Made by a program: the position numbers and the translations under genes. Source: Gnetum montanum (Eukaryota > Streptophyta > Gnetopsida > Gnetales > Gnetaceae). Taken from it: a stretch of DNA of 64,000 nt. Below, piece after piece: positions 11,990-23,700 of the stretch; positions within the stretch are counted from its first letter, which is position 1; the number at the start of each line of letters is the position of its first letter. The stretch spans positions 272,164-336,163 of the forward strand of contig MNCI01033587.1 of the NCBI GenBank assembly GCA_015680685.1. The letters are read 5' to 3'. The notes below the pieces were generated by a model. The model saw nothing but the letters and a program-made list of their open reading frames with translations, had not been told where the DNA came from and did no database searches.

Positions 11990-12185
11990 TTCACAAATGG
12001 ACAAAATTTATAGTGCAATGGGGATATATATAGAATTTTTGTGCTGCGTTGATGGGCCTATGTATACAAGGCTGGGTATATGTAGGGGGCTACGTATATG
12101 GGGATGGACATATGCAGGGGGCTACATATATGGGGCCTAGTCAATGTAGGGTGCTTAGAATGTTGACTAGCATTGACCAATGAAG
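11990..12185 (-). promoter_or_regulatory. Element A internal U3-like promoter block
   Basis: On the element strand a CTATAAAT box (12013-12006) is preceded by a stretch (12165-12041) with repeated CTACGTATATGGGG / CATATATGG / GTCAATG words. The same words occur in the same order before the TATA box of this element's LTR (8455-8570 and 20560-20690). It sits about 330 bp upstream of the ORF2 start codon, far from either LTR. Promoter activity is inferred from this match. Confidence 0.55.
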
Positions 12186-13690
12186 AAAAAATTCAAATCA
12201 TTGAATTGGAACATAAAATTTAGATGGTTTAAGAGTTGAGAGACCAGGGAATCAGCTGATAAAAAGAGAAAGATAGCTAGGCTTGGAAAGGAGAGTCAAA
12301 GGTTGGAGAATGTCATGAGATAGAACTCTATGGAGAAGAATGAGTGCGATGGTGAGTGCAGAAGTAATCAACCAACAATATCAAGAGGATAGGAGACTAA
12401 CAAACAAAACCAAAGAATATGCAAGTGGATCCTCCCCATAGCAGTAAGTAGCCTTGGTAGCCCTTGCATATCATCAACACTACAGTCCATGGGTCCCGTA
12501 GTCAACAAATGGTGACCACAAGTTAATACTCATATCCATGAGAACTTGCCGAAGCATTAGGAGTTCACAGAAATCATGACAAACAAGAAAAACATAAAAT
12601 CGGCAGTGAGGTGAGGCATGGAGAGAAATGGATGAAGTGAGAGAAGTGGAAAAATGGAAGTCCTAGTGTTGGTCACATGAAACCCCATGTGAAGTTTGTG
12701 GTTAAGTGACATAGTAGGATCCATCCCTAGTTCAGACCCAAAACCAACCACATACAGTGACATTGTAGCAACATGTGAAGAATTTTACATCCCCATGAGT
12801 ATAAGAATGCACCCAAAAATAACCATCACTCCAACATGAGTGAGAGAAAGGAAGTAAAAAAGGAGCTAAGTTAGAGGGGATGAAGCAAGTTGCATAACTA
12901 ATGCTTGTATCCCGTTAGAGGAGGTCTAAGGGGTGTGCATTGAATTCCCACATATTTTGATTGATTTTATTTTTTCTATTTGGGAACCATACCATGGAAA
13001 GACCCATGCATTTTTTCATGCATTTGGCTAAGGGATGTGCTTGGAATCCTTGTTTTTTTTTTCTTTTACACTTTTGGTGAGGACCACACCATGCAACGCC
13101 AAATTGCCAAGGAACTTCTGAGTATGAGAGGGCTTGGAGTGGTAAGAAATTTGTGAGGACACTTTCACAAACTAGGGAATAGAAAAGTATGAAGAATGTT
13201 GAATTCCACTTGAATTCACACCATATTCAAACCATTAGGTCATCCCCAAGTTTGGGAACTACACAAGTCACAAATTAATTAAAATATTTTTAATTGAAGG
13301 GGATTTGCATGTTTCCAAAGAAGGAAAACCATGGAGTGGATGAATTAGTGGATGACATGGACTCACTACCTATTTTATGAGATGAAAGTATACATAACTT
13401 CCTAGAAAAACAATGCAAGGGTGGGAGCTAGATATAATAGGTGGACCATTTCACACAACCCATCACAACGAGAAACAACCGCACCAGTACATCCGATGAC
13501 AATAAAATGGTTTATTAGTAAAACATCTAGAAATTAAGCACACACACACACATATAAAAATAAACAAACAAACAAATAGAGAAGTAAATAAAGAAAGAAA
13601 AACTAAGTAATAATAGGAAAACATACAAAAAATGTTGTGAAACAAAAAAGATTTAGAAATAGTGAGGAGCTTAGTAGAGTAGGTTAGCAT
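12186..13690 (-). other. Element A spacer between integrase and internal promoter
   Basis: There is no long frame. On the element strand it begins with a T-rich tract (13690-13450, including a GT run at 13541-13552) straight after integrase. It then holds blocks that can also be recognised in element D (41830-43430) and partly in element C (49900-51300), such as a shared 'TGCAAGTGGATcCTCCC' block near 12420. The small open frames at 12557-12763 and 13463-13690 are not conserved as proteins. Confidence 0.6.
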
Positions 13691-14990
13691 GGATGATGGT
13701 CTCCTTGGAAGGAGGAGACCTGAAAAATTGAATGAGGTTGTCCCTATGACAATATGGTAGTAACACTGGTTTGATGGAGTTTGTGGAAAGGTTTTAATTG
13801 TTGCCTATTGACTAACTGTGTTTTTGTGGGGTCCTCAAGTTTGTGTATAAGCAAGGCCCCATATGAAAAGGTTTTGGAGACAATATAAGGCCCCTTCCAT
13901 AGTGTTTGAAACTTAGTATGTTGTGGTACATGTGTGGGGTTCTAGTAGAGTACCTTATCTCCACATCAAAATGTTACCTTCCAAATCCTAAGATCATGAC
14001 GTTTTTGATTACAGGCCTTGTGTATCTCATTTGATGATAGGGCTACTAGTCGATTCTCATATAGCACACTCAAGTTGATGAGTCATTCTTGTTGTGCTAG
14101 TGGCAAGTCAAGACCCAAGTCACTAGCCATAGATAGTATTCAGAGTTCTGCCTAGACTACAAGTTTTAGTAATTTTCCATACACTAACTCTTAAGGAGAG
14201 TAACCTATAGGAAGTTTTCATGTGGAGCGATAGGCCCAGAGGGCATCATTAAGTTTTGTGCTCTAGTCCCTCCTATATTTGCTAATGGTTTTAGTGAGGA
14301 TTTTCGTAATCTCCCTATTGGTGACTTTAGCTTGCCCATTGGCTTGGGGGTGAGAAGGTGTTATAAATTTATGGTTAACCCCTAAGTGTTACATGAGTTT
14401 ATGAAAAGTGGTGCCCATGATATCAATTCCGTTGTCTAAAATGAGTGCACGTGGCACTCCAAACCTATTCATGATTTGCTATTGCACAAACCATGCAACT
14501 CTGTTTGAGGAACAGTCAATGATGACTGCCACCTTTGCCCACTTAGTGCAGTAGTCTACAGGGATGATGATGTACACCTTTTCATTAGACATGGATGTGA
14601 TGGAACCCATGAAGTTGATGCCCTAAATATCAAAGAGTTCCAGTGGCTAGATCCACTATTGAGGTCCCTCCATTTGTGCGGTCATCCTACCATCTCTCTG
14701 GCATCATTCATAGGAGCAGGCAAACCATTATGCATATCTGAAGAGTGTAGGCTACTAGTATCCTGCAAGAAGGATCTTAATGGTTGTGCATCATCTAGCA
14801 TAGTGGCCTCCACAAGGACCCTCATGAGCATCTTTAAGGATGCATAATGTATCTTCATTAGGGATGCACCATCGAATCAAGCCATCCACACATACCTTAT
14901 AAAGGTGTCTGTTGATTTCCATGAAGTGCTTGGCCTTATGGAGAACTTGTTGTTTCTACCTATGATCCCAATCCTTTGGTAATTCTTCGT
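13690..14990 (-). pseudogene. Element A integrase, broken
   Basis: The minus strand shows 'VDYCTKWAKV' (first Asp, near 14556), 'RFGVPRALILDNG' (second Asp, near 14435), 'FITPSHPQANGQAKVTNRE' (near 14330), 'LNDALWAYRS', and a C-terminal 'LWKGPYIV...LEDPTK' region. The catalytic Glu of the G-Q-x-E motif reads Lys. Stops are frequent. The order after RNase H and the single RNase H fit Athila-type pol. Integrase would join element cDNA to the chromosome. Confidence 0.82.
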
Positions 14991-14999
14991 TTATGAGAT

Positions 15000-15600
15000 A
15001 GGTGAGGATGTCGTCAAACCAAGGCAATTCTTTGGGCATTTGCTTATTAATTGCTCCAACGAAGAGGAGTTCATCTAGAAATTGGTCGGAGAGTGGCTTC
15101 TCCTCTTCTACATCATCCCATTGCAACCGAGATAAGTGGTTAGCAACCACATTCTTAGTTTCCTTCTTGTCTACCATAGTAAGGTTAAATTCCTAAAGAC
15201 TCACAAGCCATTATATGATACAAGGGCTCACTATTGGTTTTTTCATCAAGAACCAGATGGCACTATGGTCAGTATGTACAAACACCTTATACCCAAGCAC
15301 ATAGTGTCAGAATTTTTCCAAGGTGAACACCACCATCATTAATTCCTTTTTTATGGTGGTGTAGTTGAGCTGAGCATCCATAATTCTATGGATTGCATAG
15401 TGGATATAATATGGATGTCTCTAGTCATCCCACTATGTAAGCACAACTTCCAATGCATAGTTAGATGCATCTATCATGATATGGAAGGGTCTGAACCAGT
15501 TGGGTGCTCATAGAATTATAGTTTCTATGAGTTTCTATTTAAGTGTTTGGAATGCAGATTCACATTCCCTAGTCTAGACAAATGGAGCATCTTTCTTTGT
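15000..15600 (-). pseudogene. Element A RNase H domain
   Basis: The minus strand reads 'MIDASNYALE', 'LMMVVFTLEKF', 'HYVLGYKVFVHTDHSA' and 'KNVVANHLSRLQ', the standard order for the gypsy RNase H that follows RT. The domain ends about 15130; the open frame 15177-14956 covers its last part and the link to integrase. The first Asp motif (I-D-A-S) is visible. No second RNase H follows, in contrast to the Tat elements in this window. Confidence 0.8.
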
Positions 15601-15639
15601 GAGTTCCACCAACGGCTTGGTGATCTTTGAGAAATTCTC

Positions 15640-16430
15640 GATGAAGCATCAGTAGTAACCAGTGTGGCCAAGGAATGACCAAACATCTTTTACAATGCTT
15701 GGTTGGTTGGTGATTCCTTGGATGACCCTAATATTTTCAAGATCTACACTAATCCCTACTTGTGAAATGTAGTGCCCTAAAACAATGCCCTCTTGGACCA
15801 TTAAGTGGCTATTTTGCAAGTTAATCCATAGATTAGTTTCCACACATCTTTTCAGAACTTGATCAAGGTGGTCCAAGGCTTGTTCAAACATTGTTCCATA
15901 GGTAGAGAATTCATCCATAAATACTTCTACACCATTGCCAAATTTTTTTTGAAAGATGTTGAGGACAAGATGTTGGAAAGTTGCAGGTGCATTGCACAGG
16001 CCAAAGGGCATCTTCTTATATGTGAAAGTCCCCCAAGGGCATGTAAATGTTGTCTTGGCCTAGTCTTTGGGTGTGATTTGGATTTTGTTATAGCCACTAT
16101 AACCATCCAAAAATTTATAGTATCAATTCCCCGCAATGGTATCCAACACTTGGTCCACAAATGGGAGTGGAAAGTGATCCTTAATGGTAGCCATGTTTAG
16201 TAATCAAAAATCTATATAAACCCTTCATTTTCCATCCTTATTTGGTAAAATAATGAGTGGGCTAACCCATTCACTATCTACAATGGAATAGATGAACCCC
16301 ACTTTCGACAATTGCTCGATTTCATCTTTGACTACTTGCTTCAATTTGGGGTTCAACTACCTTTGTGGTTGTCGTTGTGGCTTCATGGAGGAGTTGATAT
16401 AAATCTGATGTTGGCATACCCTGAGATCAA
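15640..16430 (-). pseudogene. Element A reverse transcriptase, broken
   Basis: The best stretch (16011-15649) carries 'MPFGLCNAPATFQ', 'VEVFMDEFSTYG' and 'SFLGHTGYY'. The usual F-V-D-D catalytic box reads F-M-D-E (15918-15907), so the second catalytic Asp is Glu. The 5' part (16430-16200) shows a Y-P-I/S-x-x-x-W-V-S-P type region 'DSEWVSP'. RT copies the element RNA. The copy is interrupted by stops and frame changes and is inactive. Confidence 0.88.
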
Positions 16431-16549
16431 CTTCTCAGTTCATCCCAATTCATCCATGCTCTCTATATAGGTGCATACAAGCCCCTCAAATGGTTCTATG
16501 CATAAAGTGTTGCTATTAGAGTCAGTGGTCAGCCACTGGGTGCCTTCCT

Positions 16550-17140
16550 AATTCATGGCTGCTACGTACAAGCATCCTTGAACTTGTCATTCTTTGGCAC
16601 ACTAACTACATGCTTGAATAGAGGTTCACTTAGCAGACCATAGTTGCTACACACAGTTGCACTCAAAGTCACTATACACAATGCATTGGACGTGATTCTT
16701 CTTAATCTTTCCAAAAGGATTTTCTTTTGAAATTTCAAGGGAAAGATCTCAGAGTCCTAATCATGCATCCACCATGGTAAGCAAGGCTTTTTCCATTATG
16801 ATTAGAAAATTCCCCTTGCAATTCTCAACACGAATGACTAGTAAGTCTACAGGATAGGACCACCCACAAATGGTGGTCACAATATCTTCCACCAATCCTA
16901 AGAGAATAGTAATGGATTGGTCTGCCAACTCAAGTTGAATGTGGCTTTTCTTTAATGGGGGTAGGTTCCAAATCTTTTACATGTCATGTGAAATCAAGTT
17001 GATGCCTAAACCTGAATTGAAAATAGCTTTACATGGCTCATTTCTTTCCACTTGAAGATAGATGAGGGGGCTTCTTGGATTAGTCAATTTCCAAGGAAGA
17101 TGGCCTGCCTTTATCTAGTCCATCACAGCATGTGTGAGCA
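16550..17140 (-). pseudogene. Element A aspartic protease region
   Basis: The minus strand gives 'FNSGLGINLIS', 'LELADQSI', 'GLVEDIVT', 'WSYPVDLLVI'. In Athila-type proteases the order is D-x-G-A-S-x-N-L-M, L-Q-L-A-D-R-S, G-x-x-E-D-V, F-P-x-D-F-V-V. The active-site Asp reads Asn here. It would process the gag-pol polyprotein. It lies between gag and RT as expected. Confidence 0.75.
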
Positions 17141-17199
17141 TGACGGTTTGTACGTTAGGAGGTGTTTAGTTTGAAGGTTTCTCAAAGGTTGAAATGGCA

Positions 17200-19632
17200 G
17201 AAGAGATTGAGGATTCAGAGGCATTGGCCACTGGTGAATGTGAGGGTATGTTTGGAGGATTGGGTCGGAAGAAGGGACATTTCATGGTTTCACTTCCAGT
17301 CGACTCTACTAAATAGCCAATTGTAAGTTGATAGCCCTCATAGTGTTACGTTGCTATGGCTATGGTGGTATTTCTCCCTACATAGGTGGAGTAGGAGGTA
17401 GCTAAGTGGGGGGTTGATGAGTAAGGATGGCAAGATAAGATGATGGAGGATAGTAGGGATGTGGGTTCTCCCCCCTAGGTGATGGAGACTATGTTCAGAA
17501 GTATTTCAGGGGTAGTAATGATTTTGAAAGGTCACATGACTAGAAGAGTTCCATGGGGAGACTGGTTACTAAACATAGTACCCATAAGGGTCTGGCTGCC
17601 GATAAGGGTACTGTTTCTTTGGAGGTGGCATCCCCCATGATTATAGATGTTGTCATTACTAGAAATATTTGTAAGGTTTTGATGGTGCTCCACTTGAATA
17701 ATGACCTTGTTGTTGGTGGAACTACTTGGGATTGCCTTATGGGTAAGGAAATATATGGGGTGTTTTCCTCTTTGCCAAGCAAGGATTCAATGCATACATC
17801 CCAGAATTTTGTAGATGCGACACCACTAGACAACACCCCTTAGTATGTTCGTATTGGCATCTGTCACATCCATCATCATCTTCTGTATCAGATTCTGTAA
17901 CCTATTCTGCTACAACAACTTTGCCCTTACCATTATGGTAGGCACATTTAGCTTCCTTTCTCCTATGTCAATCACTATCATTAATTTACTCATTGGACTC
18001 CTTTGTAATTTTTAGAACACTTTGAAATTTTTCATTCAAAGAGTTCCACATCTTGTCAACCATGGCCAATATTTCAAAAGAAAATTTTTATAGGGGCATG
18101 GTTTTATAGTTCATTACTGCATCCAATGGTGATTCTTCTTCATCTTTACAAAATCAGAATTCCCTCTTTCAGATGGAAGGATTCCAATTATACTCTTTTG
18201 CACTTTCCTTTTTTCTTAGTTCCCCCTCTTCTTTAGCCACTTGCTCAATTAAGAACTACAATTGATGGACCCTTAGCTTTGATAGTCATCCTTGGGCATA
18301 AATGCCAAGGGTCTTTCTAGTTTCAAAGCAGAGCCCATCTATGATATGGTGGAGCTATGCTTGCTAAGAGTAGCCATGACAAGGACATTGATGTAACAAT
18401 GAGTAGTATCTACTCATGGCTACATCCAAGGGTTCATGACCACCTTGCTTCCACCCCTAGATTTTCTGTCTCAGGTTAGACACTATGGAGTAGGTTTGGT
18501 ACTTGTCATTAAAAATTTTCAACATCGTACTCCATCTTTTACTTAATTCCAGCTCCAAAGACTAGTACTAGCTTTCCACTTCTTTGATGAGTGTGTGGGG
18601 GAATAGCTTAAGCTTCTACCAATCATTATCTATGTTTTGTAGGATGCAAGCATCATGAAATGCTTGCAAGTGAGTCTGTGGATCACAATTATATCCCCCT
18701 TCAAATTTGAGGATGTTGTTCATGTCAATATGCTTGATACAACTATCTTTTAAGTGCTTACTGGGTATTTGAACTACCTCGGCTATATTAAGCATACTTC
18801 GAGTAGCCAATAGGGGTTCATTCAAGTCATAGTCCTGCTGATGGCCATGATGTCTATGATGATTTCAGCTGTCTCTCCTTTCTTGAAAGTGAGACTGGCA
18901 TGATTGGTCATACCTTTCTTCACGTCGTTCCCTTCAGCCCTTTCAATCACCATCACCCCAATCCTTTCTACCATTATTACCATTAGAATCAAAACTAGGT
19001 GAAGATAGAGTGAACTGAGAGGATGGAGAAGAGGGAGGGAAATCACCACCACCCCAATGTTGATCTCCTCCTCTACTCTGATGATGACCTTAATCTTCAC
19101 ATCCATCCTTGCCTTTGCCATGATCTTTCCTGTGCAGTCCCCCATAATCTTGGGATTCTTGGTCACTTGATTGCATATTTTGAATGATGGAATGAATGAT
19201 CTGGTGCATCAAAGGAGGTTTGGCTAAATGGAAATCATGAAAGACAGGCTCCTCATCATCATGTGGGTCATACAAAAATGAAGGGTTACTAAACTATTTT
19301 CCCTTTATGTGCTCGTGGAATTCTACCTATTGTCGATCCCGTACATGTTGTGCCTCAATTGGATGATAGTCTTGGTAGTCATTATCCTCCATTATGTATT
19401 CCACACCATGGTCTTGAATGCCTAGTTTGGTAAGATTTTGAAGCAGCATTCCAGGAACCAATCAATCAGGAGGTAATATGATGTTACCCTCCATGTCCCA
19501 CTAGTGCAGATGCTCATCCTAATGTAGGATAAAGGTGAAGTTAGGGACATACTCATCTGGATGTGTGTATACCACCTGACATTCCTACAGCACCAGTGGG
19601 TTAGCTCCATCTTGCCTGTGAGAAGAAGACAT
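17200..19632 (-). pseudogene. Element A gag, broken
   Basis: The frame starts at an ATG (19632) giving M-S-S-S-H, the same start as gag of element B, followed by the shared 'VVYTH-DEYVP-F-FILH' block. The central capsid part has 'EPLLATRSMLNI', 'DPQTHLQAFHDAC' (18825-18616), 'PLDVAMSRYYSLL' and 'HHIIDGL', which recur in elements B and C. A Pro/Tyr/His-rich tail follows (17900-17200). Gag would form the particle. Stops and frameshifts are frequent; the open frame 17843-17553 on the + strand is a shadow. Confidence 0.82.
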
Positions 19633-19779
19633 TTTGGATGTTAGATAATCAACTAAACTGGTGTGCCTTATTCTTTACTTAAAATGCCTAGCATGCATAG
19701 ATTTCACTATCCTGGGTCCATTTCAACAAAGTGAATGATAATCTTGCTAAGACTAGATAGTGCATGTAAGACTAATAGT

Positions 19780-19797
19780 CCTTGGCAATGGTGCCCA
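19780..19797 (-). other. Element A primer binding site, tRNA-Asp-like
   Basis: Directly inside the 5' LTR the element strand reads TGGGCACCATTGCCAAGG, a diverged form of the TGGCGCCGTTGCCGGGGA site complementary to plant tRNA-Asp used by Athila-type elements. Elements B and C have closer versions. Confidence 0.7.
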
Positions 19798-20692
19798 TGA
19801 TGAACGACGAGGTATCCCTATGCCCAACCATATGAATCATGGGCATTCATATGCAACTCAGTTGAATTTCGTAGACTGTAAGCACTTGCATACACTAAAC
19901 TCTAGCCAGCAAAACCTTATGTTAGAATGGTTTTTGTCTTCCCAACCTCACTTGTAATGTTCTAATGTGATGGTTAAGTGAGATTGAGGTAAATGATTTT
20001 TATTGATTTTCTCTTTATCTTCTAAGATCTAATTCTTGAATTGTAATAATGGAAAAATTATATAACCTATAATTGTTCTACTCTATTTCTTAACTCTCCT
20101 TAGCATAAGCAACTGATCCCATCTTTCGTGCACATCCTGAGCATCCCCTAACCACTGCTGGGTTACTAGATGTTAAGCATCACTGGTTTGCCAAGTGTTG
20201 GATTTATGTTCACAATGATCATACTTATGGATTTTACAAAATATAAAAGAGCAATAATAGTAAAGTGATAACAATGAAGACTTAAGAAATGATTAAAGCA
20301 TTGAAATATTAAACTATTTAAATGCTTAAATAATTAAATCCAAATGCTGCAAGGAATGCTTAAAAAGATTATCTTTATTGCCAGTCATGCCAATGAACTC
20401 AGGTACATTAGCACTCAAATAAAGATCCGTACACCTTTCTCACACTTGCTGCCGGCACTTGGAAAATATTCTAACTCTTACAAGAACAAAGTGCAAGATT
20501 TTGGCTACAAATACTCAAAAAGATGCCTAAGTGTGATGGGTGTGCACTTATTTATAACTAGAGATAGACTCTACGTAAACAAGGTCACGTCAACATATGG
20601 ATAGATGTGTCGACGGGGCCATGTCGATGTGGCTGCATATACGAGGCTACGTATATGTGGCCCAATCAACATATCGACTAAACACTTCATCA
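19798..20692 (-). repeat. Element A 5' LTR
   Basis: It is the partner of 7687-8579, with TGATGA at the left edge and TCATCA at the right edge. The TATA box is at 20556-20550 on the element strand, with the GTATATGTGG/CATATACG motifs between it and the outer end. It is flanked on the right by AATAT, matching GATAT at 7682 with one change. Confidence 0.92.
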
Positions 20693-20697
20693 AATAT

Positions 20698-21240
20698 CAT
20701 TAGGCCTATAATGCCTAAGTCTTCAGCTAGGCATAGCTTCATCATCACTACAATCTAATACTTTACTAAATGGGTTGAAGCTATTCCCCTTAGAAAGATG
20801 ATGTCTAAAAAAGTTTGTAAATTTATCCTAGATGACATTGTAGCCTATTTTGATATACCCATGACCATAGTTAAAGGTAATGTACCATAATTGAGAAGCC
20901 AAGAAACCAATGAGTTCTTTCACAACCTAGGCATTAAGCATTCTTTCTCATTGTCTAATTACCCACAAGCTAATGGACAAGTCAAAGTAAGTAACAAGGC
21001 CATCATCAACTTGCTTAAAAAGATGCTCAACAATAGTAAGCACAAATGGCATGAGTGGCATGCCCATGCACTTTGGAACTCTAGAGCGACATACCATAAG
21101 AATGTGGACAAATTCTAAGCACATTGGGAAGGACCTTTCTTGATCACTAAAGCCTACAACAATGGTGCATTCAAAATAGCAAACATGGATGAAACGGGCT
21201 GGCCAATCTAGTTAATCATTCCTATCTCAAACCATACTAC
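20698..21240 (+). pseudogene. Tat-1 integrase, core and C-terminus (3' of insertion)
   Basis: This is the continuation of 7440-7686 after element A. Motifs: 'YFTKWVEAIPL', 'LRSQETNEFFHNLGIKHSFS', 'YPQANGQVKVSNKAI', 'WHEWHAHALWNSR'. A C-terminal piece 'HWEGPFLITKAYNNGAF' follows immediately after 'KNVDKF' (21116), so roughly 80-100 codons normally between these blocks are missing. The D-N-G motif is lost (G-N-V) and the Glu of G-Q-V-E reads Lys. The open frame 20891-21118 is the intact part. Confidence 0.85.
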
Positions 21241-22312
21241 ATGTAGCCTGTAGTAGCCATGACATCGACAAAGTAAGCTTAGGCACCAAAGTGTGCTAAG
21301 ACCTTAAACTGGCACTACAGCCTGTCGAGGCTTTAAATCAACAATGTAGCCTACCAAGGCCTTCAACTAGCAGCATGTGACCTTGGGTAGCCATATCTAC
21401 TGAAACATCCTTCATGGCCTAATGTATCCCATTATAACAACATGATTTCTCTCTTTAGCTTTTTGGTCCTCTTGGAGTTGTGTTTGTACAATGAATTCTG
21501 GAGCCATCACAAGGGCAACAACTGATCACAATATCAAGTCACCACATAACCTTGATGCATATGATTTGGTGAATTTGTACTAAGAGTTCTTATTCCACCT
21601 CATTTCCCTTTGAGCCCAACCACATAGCCTCTGTATAACCTTCCATACCTTAAGTAACAATGTTAACCTATGCTAACACTCATACATCATGGCCATATTA
21701 CATCCCTTTGTTATACCCCACCACAAGTCCACATGAATGTAACACATCTCATTTAGCGGAAAAACACTAAGTCCATCAAGCATAACACACCTCATTTGGT
21801 GGGAAAACTCCCGGTCCACTTGTATGTAACACATCTCATTTAGTGGGATAATGCTAAATCCATCGAGCGTAACACACCTGGTTCGATGGAAAAACTCTAA
21901 GTCCACTTGAATGAAACACATCTCATTGAGTGAAAAAATGGTAAGTCCATCAAATGTAACAAACCTCATTTGGTGAAAAAACTCCAAGTTTGTTGAGTGA
22001 AACACAACTCACTCATTAAGAAAACTACATCAAAATTAGTTTGAAAAAAGTGTTGGTTCCTCAAATGCATCTACCAAGTGAACCACACCATTTGACCAAT
22101 AAATTTTAGCCCTCATGACCATTTCTCCATGATATCATAACCATTTCATCATCATAGACTCACTCCATCATCATGAGCACTCTTGAGGACAGCTCAATAC
22201 TACTGAATCAATTGCAGAGAAAAGATGTTGGTGATGGATATGCCATGGTGTTTTGTATTCTTTTTTGATGTCTTTTGTGTTAATCCTTTAGACATCAACA
22301 AAGAGGAGCGAA
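21241..22312 (+). other. Tat-1 3' untranslated region
   Basis: This stretch between the integrase end and a candidate LTR has no conserved protein. It contains the 87-bp repeat listed separately and ends in a purine run AAAGAGGAGCGAA (22300-22312) that could be the polypurine tract. Confidence 0.4.
21727..22010. repeat. 87-bp tandem repeat, 3.3 copies, in Tat-1 3' region
   Basis: Units start at 21727, 21814 and 21901, each beginning GTCCAC, and each is made of two related halves of about 43 bp (TCCACxTGAATGTAACACATCTCATT and TCCATCAAGCxTAACACACCTCATT). Since 87 is a multiple of three, the minus strand stays open through all copies (22005-21673, 110 codons); this is best read as a by-product of the repeat. 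Confidence 0.9.
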
Positions 22313-23700
22313 TGAAACACCACCAAAATTCCTGTTGCAAATCCTAGCTTTTAGCTTGAGGCAAAGTTTCATTTTAAATGTAAGATATTTAGTACATAAG
22401 ATACAATCTTGCATATTTCAATCTTTTGGGGTTGAAAAATTATTCAAAATTTGTTATTGCCTCATTTTCCAACTAGAAATAGGTACCCAATGTTCTTATC
22501 TGGGCTTGGGAAGGTCAAAAATGCCTTTAGAATGGCTGAAAATGAAATTTTCATGAGTTTTTGTAGGGGTATAGCCCCAACTACGTTCGAGCCATTTTCA
22601 ATAAGCACAGTAGCTTTAGTAGGCTCAATATCTGCAATAGTCATAGTAGCCATAGTAGCTATAGTAGTCAACATAGTCATCACTAGGACAAGGCAGAGAT
22701 GCAATGTTTACATTTGTTGGGATGACCATTTCTCCAATAGCTAGTGTATGCATCCCAAGTCAACTATGGCCAAAAAACGATCTTTACCAAGCATGGCACT
22801 ATCCAATAGGTTCCACCATTTTTGCAGTTTCCAACTATCTCTTTGTTCTCCATAACTTGTCCCATTTTCAAAGCCTTTAGCATAGCCACAAAGCCTTTTT
22901 ACTATTTATAGTAAACAAATGGGTTTTGTGGGTATGGTCCACTTTGGACTCGTCACAAGTAGTAACTATGCTAGCAGTAGTTGGCTAACTACACTGGTGG
23001 CTATCTACACTAAGCAGTAGTTGGCTAACAATGCTGATAGTAGTTGGCTAACAATGTTGGTAGTAGTTGGTTGACTACACTAGTAGTAGTGACCATTGCA
23101 AATCCATAATCAATGCTAGTTTATCAACAATCAATGGCAATCAATAGCAGATCCTAAAATGGAAATTCTAAACCTATAAAAGCCCAATGTTGACACCATT
23201 TTAAGGTTATGGATTTTGGAAATTTTGAGATCATATAGAGCATTCTAGAACACTTGGCATTCAAAACACTTAACATTTCAACACCACTTTAACAACAACA
23301 CTATTTTCATTTTCATGTCCATTCCAATTTTTCATCAAGCCCACTTACAACCAAGTTACATTTCCAGTAGTAGAAACTAGTACTACATTAGACGTACACA
23401 CCTCCACATAACTACCATTGTTGCTAAAAGTATAAACCTTATTCCATTTCCATCTCCATTGGCATCCACCACAACCCATTGCAGTCATTACATCCTTGTT
23501 TGATAGTGTCATTTGGTGGTAGAGACTAGGACTGCGCTAGGCACAAAGACTCCCACATAGTTTCCATTATCCCCAAACATTCAACAAAAATTCCATTTCC
23601 ATGTAGCAAAATTAGTGGAAACCAACAAAAAATTATACTAAGTTGAAACTAGAAAGTGACCAGATCATGGAGGCAGGTCTCTCATCTCTATCTAATGGAC
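22313..23700 (+). repeat. Possible Tat-1 3' LTR (start only)
   Basis: TGAAACACC follows a purine run, the usual junction of polypurine tract and LTR. No partner LTR lies in the window, and the right end is not identified; 23700 is only an estimate. The segment is rich in TAGTAGTTGGCTAAC and GTAGTC-like words (22600-23100, 23520) that resemble the vocabulary of the 1.1-4.6 kb array. Confidence 0.25.

Larger units (their letters stand above)
7687..20692 (-). mobile_element. Athila-like Ty3/gypsy element A, full length, minus strand
   Basis: It has two LTRs of about 894 bp with TGATGA...TCATCA ends, flanked by GATAT (7682-7686) and AATAT (20693-20697), a 5-bp target duplication with one mismatch. 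Order in the sense of the element: 5' LTR (right), tRNA-Asp-like primer site, gag, protease, RT with a single RNase H, integrase, spacer, internal promoter-like block, ORF2, polypurine tract, 3' LTR (left). Gag, protease and pol match the Athila-type layout. All reading frames carry stops. One ambiguous base (n) lies at 11949. Confidence 0.92.
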
